Of a DNA stretch of 64,000 bases, positions 61,153-64,000 are shown piece by piece (position 1 is the first letter of the stretch; the number at the start of each line of letters is the position of its first letter). Position numbers and translations under genes: made by a program. The stretch spans positions 3,192,501 to 3,256,500 of the forward strand of contig NZ_CP053351.1 of assembly GCF_013394655.1 (NCBI RefSeq), read 5' to 3'. The notes under the pieces are model-generated. The model was not told the DNA's origin and ran no database searches. It was given only the letters and a program-made list of their open reading frames with translations. The stretch is from Winogradskyella schleiferi (GTDB lineage: Bacteria; Bacteroidota; Bacteroidia; Flavobacteriales; Flavobacteriaceae).

Positions 61153-62712
61153 TTATTGCTTAGTTACTTTTACTCTTGAGTGTATCTGATTTTCTAATGC
61201 TAATTCCACGATATATAACCCTTTAGATTGGTTATAAAACTCTACTTCTATAATTCTTGAATTGTTGTAATTTTTAGAAAAAACCTCTTGCCCAAGTATG
61301 TTGTAAACATGAAGACGAGTATTATCGTAGTAACGTCCTAAATCAAGATTAAGAACATTTTGAACAGGATTGGGATAGGCTTTAATTATGGATTCAAAGT
61401 CAGACTTAACAACACTTAACGTATTGGGTTCATTCACATCAAACATAAAGGCAGCACCTGCTCCATTTAAATTATTTTCTTCATTTTCATCTTCTTCATC
61501 GCCATAAGCACCCACAAACGCAAAATCACCACTTATCGCTACGGTAAAGCCAAAATACTCGCTTGATTTATAAAAGGCATCATAAATAAATGCAGTTTCT
61601 GTCCAAACACCAGCTTTGTCTTCAAAAATATAAGCTGCACCATCGTCTCCCTGACTTCCAATATGTTTTAAATGTGATCCCACAACAATTCGGTTACCAT
61701 CAATATCTACATCTTGTCCAAAACGATCGCCTGGGAAAGCATTTGACGCAATAAGTTTTTGAGTTTGATTCCAGATACCATTGGCGTTTCTTTCAAAAGT
61801 ATAAGCAGCACCTCTAAATTCGTTGTCTTGATTAGATCCAACAACCACTTGATTTCCATTCACTCCTATTGACCACCCAAAAAACACCCCTTGTGATCTA
61901 TCAGAGGCCACAATTTTTTGTGTTTCACTCCATATTCCATTTGTACCACGTTCAAATATGTAAGCAGATCCAGCACTAAGGATTAAGTTCGTCCCGTTTT
62001 CATCCTCATCTTCTCCATAAGAGCCTATTGCGATATAGTTTCCATTTACTGCAATTGCTAACTGTCCAAAATAATCAAAAGCCGCTCTATCTGAAGCCAC
62101 AATCTTTTGCACCTCGTTCCATGTGCCACCACTGTCAAGCTCAAAAATATAAGCAGCACCTGCATCGTCTAAAAAATTATTTCCAGTTTCATCATAATCG
62201 TGTCTTACCGGACTTACCAAGGCATAATCTCCATCAACAGCAACTGTGTAACCAAAGGCGTTTAACGTCTCACGATCTGAGGCTACAATTTTTTGTACAA
62301 AATCAAATAATCCTGACGGTTGTTTTTGGAAAACATAAACTGCTCCTGCTGCTTGAAGGAAATTTGAATTTGTTGCATCTCGATCTTCACCCCAAGCTCC
62401 AACAAATATATAATCGCCACTGATTGCGACTGAATACCCAAAATGATCAAACTGGTTATAATCTGGACTTTCTAATTTTTGTACTTGTATCCAATTTCCA
62501 GAGCCATCGTTTTCAAATATATAAACATTGGTTTCGTTTGCACTAGGCAACATTCCCACTACCGCAAAATTACCATCTATATCAACATCTGACCCAAATT
62601 GCTGTGATTGGGACCGATCATCAGGAACTATTTTTTGCGTTTGTCCCCAACCTTGGGCGTTGATGGTTGTTGAAAATAATAGTGGAATGATTAATAGTAG
62701 TATTCGTTTCAT
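61153..62712 (-). CDS. FG-GAP-like repeat protein with T9SS sorting domain
   Basis: This 519-aa protein has a signal peptide ending near INAQG. Seven to eight repeats of about 50-60 residues each carry FGxxVAIxGDYxxVGA (for instance SVAISGDYIFVGAWGE), the FG-GAP/integrin-alpha-like propeller. A C-terminal type-A T9SS sorting domain (IKAYPNPVQNVLNLDL) is present, so it is exported to the surface. Its gene ends 12 bp before the S74-like gene and faces the same way. Confidence 0.88.
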   Translation of the reverse strand: MKRILLLIIPLLFSTTINAQGWGQTQKIVPDDRSQSQQFGSDVDIDGNFAVVGMLPSANETNVYIFENDGSGNWIQVQKLESPDYNQFDHFGYSVAISGDYIFVGAWGEDRDATNSNFLQAAGAVYVFQKQPSGLFDFVQKIVASDRETLNAFGYTVAVDGDYALVSPVRHDYDETGNNFLDDAGAAYIFELDSGGTWNEVQKIVASDRAAFDYFGQLAIAVNGNYIAIGSYGEDEDENGTNLILSAGSAYIFERGTNGIWSETQKIVASDRSQGVFFGWSIGVNGNQVVVGSNQDNEFRGAAYTFERNANGIWNQTQKLIASNAFPGDRFGQDVDIDGNRIVVGSHLKHIGSQGDDGAAYIFEDKAGVWTETAFIYDAFYKSSEYFGFTVAISGDFAFVGAYGDEEDENEENNLNGAGAAFMFDVNEPNTLSVVKSDFESIIKAYPNPVQNVLNLDLGRYYDNTRLHVYNILGQEVFSKNYNNSRIIEVEFYNQSKGLYIVELALENQIHSRVKVTKQ

Positions 62713-62803
62713 AATCTTATATTTTATTGATTAACAATGATATAAAACTACATTCACCACAAATACCAAGCGTGCTGTTTTATGTGATTATGAAAAAATA
62801 AGA

Positions 62804-63931
62804 CTAATTGTTATGTTTCTGTTTGAATTGGGAAGGCGTTTCTCCTGTAATTTTTTTGAAAGAGGTGTTGAAAGCAGACTTCGAATTAAATCCGGCTTCC
62901 AGACCAATGGCGACTAAGGTATAGTTCGAAAAATCCTCATCTTGTAAATAGGATTTCGCTTCTTCTACTCGCAATGTATTGATGTAGTCTTTAAAACTTA
63001 TACCTAATTCCTTGTTGATAATTTTAGACAAATGCCCTTGACTCAATTCTAAAGCATCGGCAGTTTTTTCCAGTGTTAATGAGGAGTCTAAAAAACGTTT
63101 TTCATTCTCAAGAAATTGTTTTAGACGTTCAATGATAATATGCTTTGTTTTTATTTCTAAAATTGGAGCCGTTTTATTTTTTTTCTTTTTTCGGATCTGT
63201 TTTCGTTCTTCTACAATCCCATATTTATAGATACCAATATGGCCTAACCAGTATATAATTAAGGTCAAAAGAATCCAAACAGGATAATATGATATATCTT
63301 CAAAAAGCGTCATATCGGTTATGACTAAAGAAACATTTAATATGGTTAATAGTAAAAACAGTAGTAATGTTATTTTCAACCAATTTAATTCTAACTTGAT
63401 GTACTCCCGTTGAAATTCAAGATGCTTTTTTTGGTAGTCTTTTATCTTAAAAAACAAAACAACCAGCACACAAATACCTAAAAGCCCTGTGACTAATTCC
63501 GCATAATATGCAGAATAATATCTTAAACCATCTTTTAACTGTTCTAGAAATTCTAATTTAGAATTAATTCTCACCAAAACCTTATAAACTGCACTAATCA
63601 AAAAATGAAGTCCGAAAAGTAACAACAACCATCTTGATTTATTACTGTTTTTTTTCTCAGGAAACAAAAAACTTAAAACGTAAAAATATAACAATGCAGG
63701 TACCAATTCTGCCCAAGGAAAGTAATAATTTTTAAAGAATTCATTATAATCAAATACACCTATATCCACAAAATAATATTGAAGATTATTCAATGAATAG
63801 ATCACTATCATAGTAACTAAAAAATAGACACTTTTGTGATTATACTTTTTAGAAAACAAAACAACAGCACCAAATATGAGACCTTGAATAACGCCTGCTA
63901 ATATGATGCTGTTGTATATATTAAAATTCAA
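62804..63931 (-). CDS. AraC-family regulator with membrane-spanning N-terminus
   Basis: This 375-aa protein has about seven hydrophobic helices in the first 250 residues (for instance LLLLFGLHFLISAVY, ELVTGLLGICVLVVLFF). A basic linker (KQIRKKKKNK) follows, then an AraC HTH pair (about 290-375, SLTLEKTADALELSQGHL and GFNSKSAFNTSFKKITGETP). This is the membrane-anchored AraC plan common in Bacteroidota, so it may sense an envelope signal. It is divergent to the window edge and upstream of the surface-protein genes, possibly their regulator. Confidence 0.85.
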   Translation of the reverse strand: MNFNIYNSIILAGVIQGLIFGAVVLFSKKYNHKSVYFLVTMIVIYSLNNLQYYFVDIGVFDYNEFFKNYYFPWAELVPALLYFYVLSFLFPEKKNSNKSRWLLLLFGLHFLISAVYKVLVRINSKLEFLEQLKDGLRYYSAYYAELVTGLLGICVLVVLFFKIKDYQKKHLEFQREYIKLELNWLKITLLLFLLLTILNVSLVITDMTLFEDISYYPVWILLTLIIYWLGHIGIYKYGIVEERKQIRKKKKNKTAPILEIKTKHIIIERLKQFLENEKRFLDSSLTLEKTADALELSQGHLSKIINKELGISFKDYINTLRVEEAKSYLQDEDFSNYTLVAIGLEAGFNSKSAFNTSFKKITGETPSQFKQKHNN

Positions 63932-64000
63932 ATACTTCTATGTTATACCAATTCAACATTAAATTGGTATTTGAGAAGTAAAAGATAAGCAATTTTTAAA

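Noticed and set aside
1..64000. CRISPR arrays
   Set aside because: No regularly spaced identical repeats with unique spacers were seen; the regular repeats in 56.2-61 kb are protein-coding 51-bp units.

Overview
The window looks like part of a marine-type Flavobacteriaceae (Bacteroidota) genome. The evidence is AT-rich DNA, a SusC/SusD pair with FecR and an ECF sigma factor, type IX secretion (T9SS) sorting tails, Flavobacteriia-style promoters (TTG, about 20 nt, then TAnnTTTG) and the PrmA/ClpS neighbourhood. It contains two adjacent mobile regions, a tRNA-Arg, and chromosomal sequence to the right.

Region A (1 to about 20.7 kb) is the right-hand part of an integrative element or integrated plasmid. 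A long leftward gene train encodes a vWA-like protein, a MoxR-type AAA ATPase, a very large strawberry-notch/DarB-like helicase, a DNA methyltransferase, a glycosyltransferase and a winged-helix replication-type protein. A rightward unit carries two regulators, a small ORF and a large serine recombinase whose zinc ribbon has lost most of its cysteines. A two-gene cassette (1879-5150), visibly AT-richer than its neighbours, is inserted directly behind the MoxR-type ATPase gene. It encodes a PD-(D/E)XK-like N-terminal domain protein and an all-helical partner, and is flanked by a decayed copy of the ATPase gene's 3' end. It is a candidate undescribed defence system.

Region B (20,667-47,618, about 26.9 kb) is a complete integrated element. 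It is bounded by a perfect 47-bp direct repeat of the 3' half of tRNA-Arg(ACG), with matching 21-bp integrase-arm-like repeats just inside both ends. The left 5 kb is a satellite-like module: tyrosine integrase, excisionase-type HTH, a stop-interrupted zinc-ribbon gene, SF3-type primase-helicase and a repeat-rich origin-like stretch. The remaining 21 kb is cargo: ECF sigma, FecR, a SusC with STN domain, SusD, a DUF218 lipoprotein, two paralogous PQQ-like propellers, a DUF6528-like lipoprotein, a glycerophosphodiesterase lipoprotein, an organophosphate transporter, galK, galT, a vSGLT-type Na+/galactose symporter, galE and a LacI regulator. Its only recognisable hydrolase is the glycerophosphodiesterase, and both expected products (glycerol-3-phosphate and galactose) have a transporter here. 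I infer a mobile utilisation locus for a glycerophospho-galactose substrate.

Region C (47.6-64 kb) is chromosomal. It holds tRNA-Arg with its promoter, a sulfur/persulfide cluster (Crp/Fnr regulator with a Cys-rich motif, two YeeE/YedE halves, TauE/SafE, persulfide dioxygenase-rhodanese, DUF2892, HMA) with a CRP-type palindrome in front of the dioxygenase, then clpS and prmA, a TPR histidine kinase with LuxR-type response regulator, two repeat-rich S74-chaperone surface proteins, a T9SS-exported FG-GAP-like protein and a membrane-anchored AraC regulator. No CRISPR array, rRNA or insertion-sequence transposase was seen.
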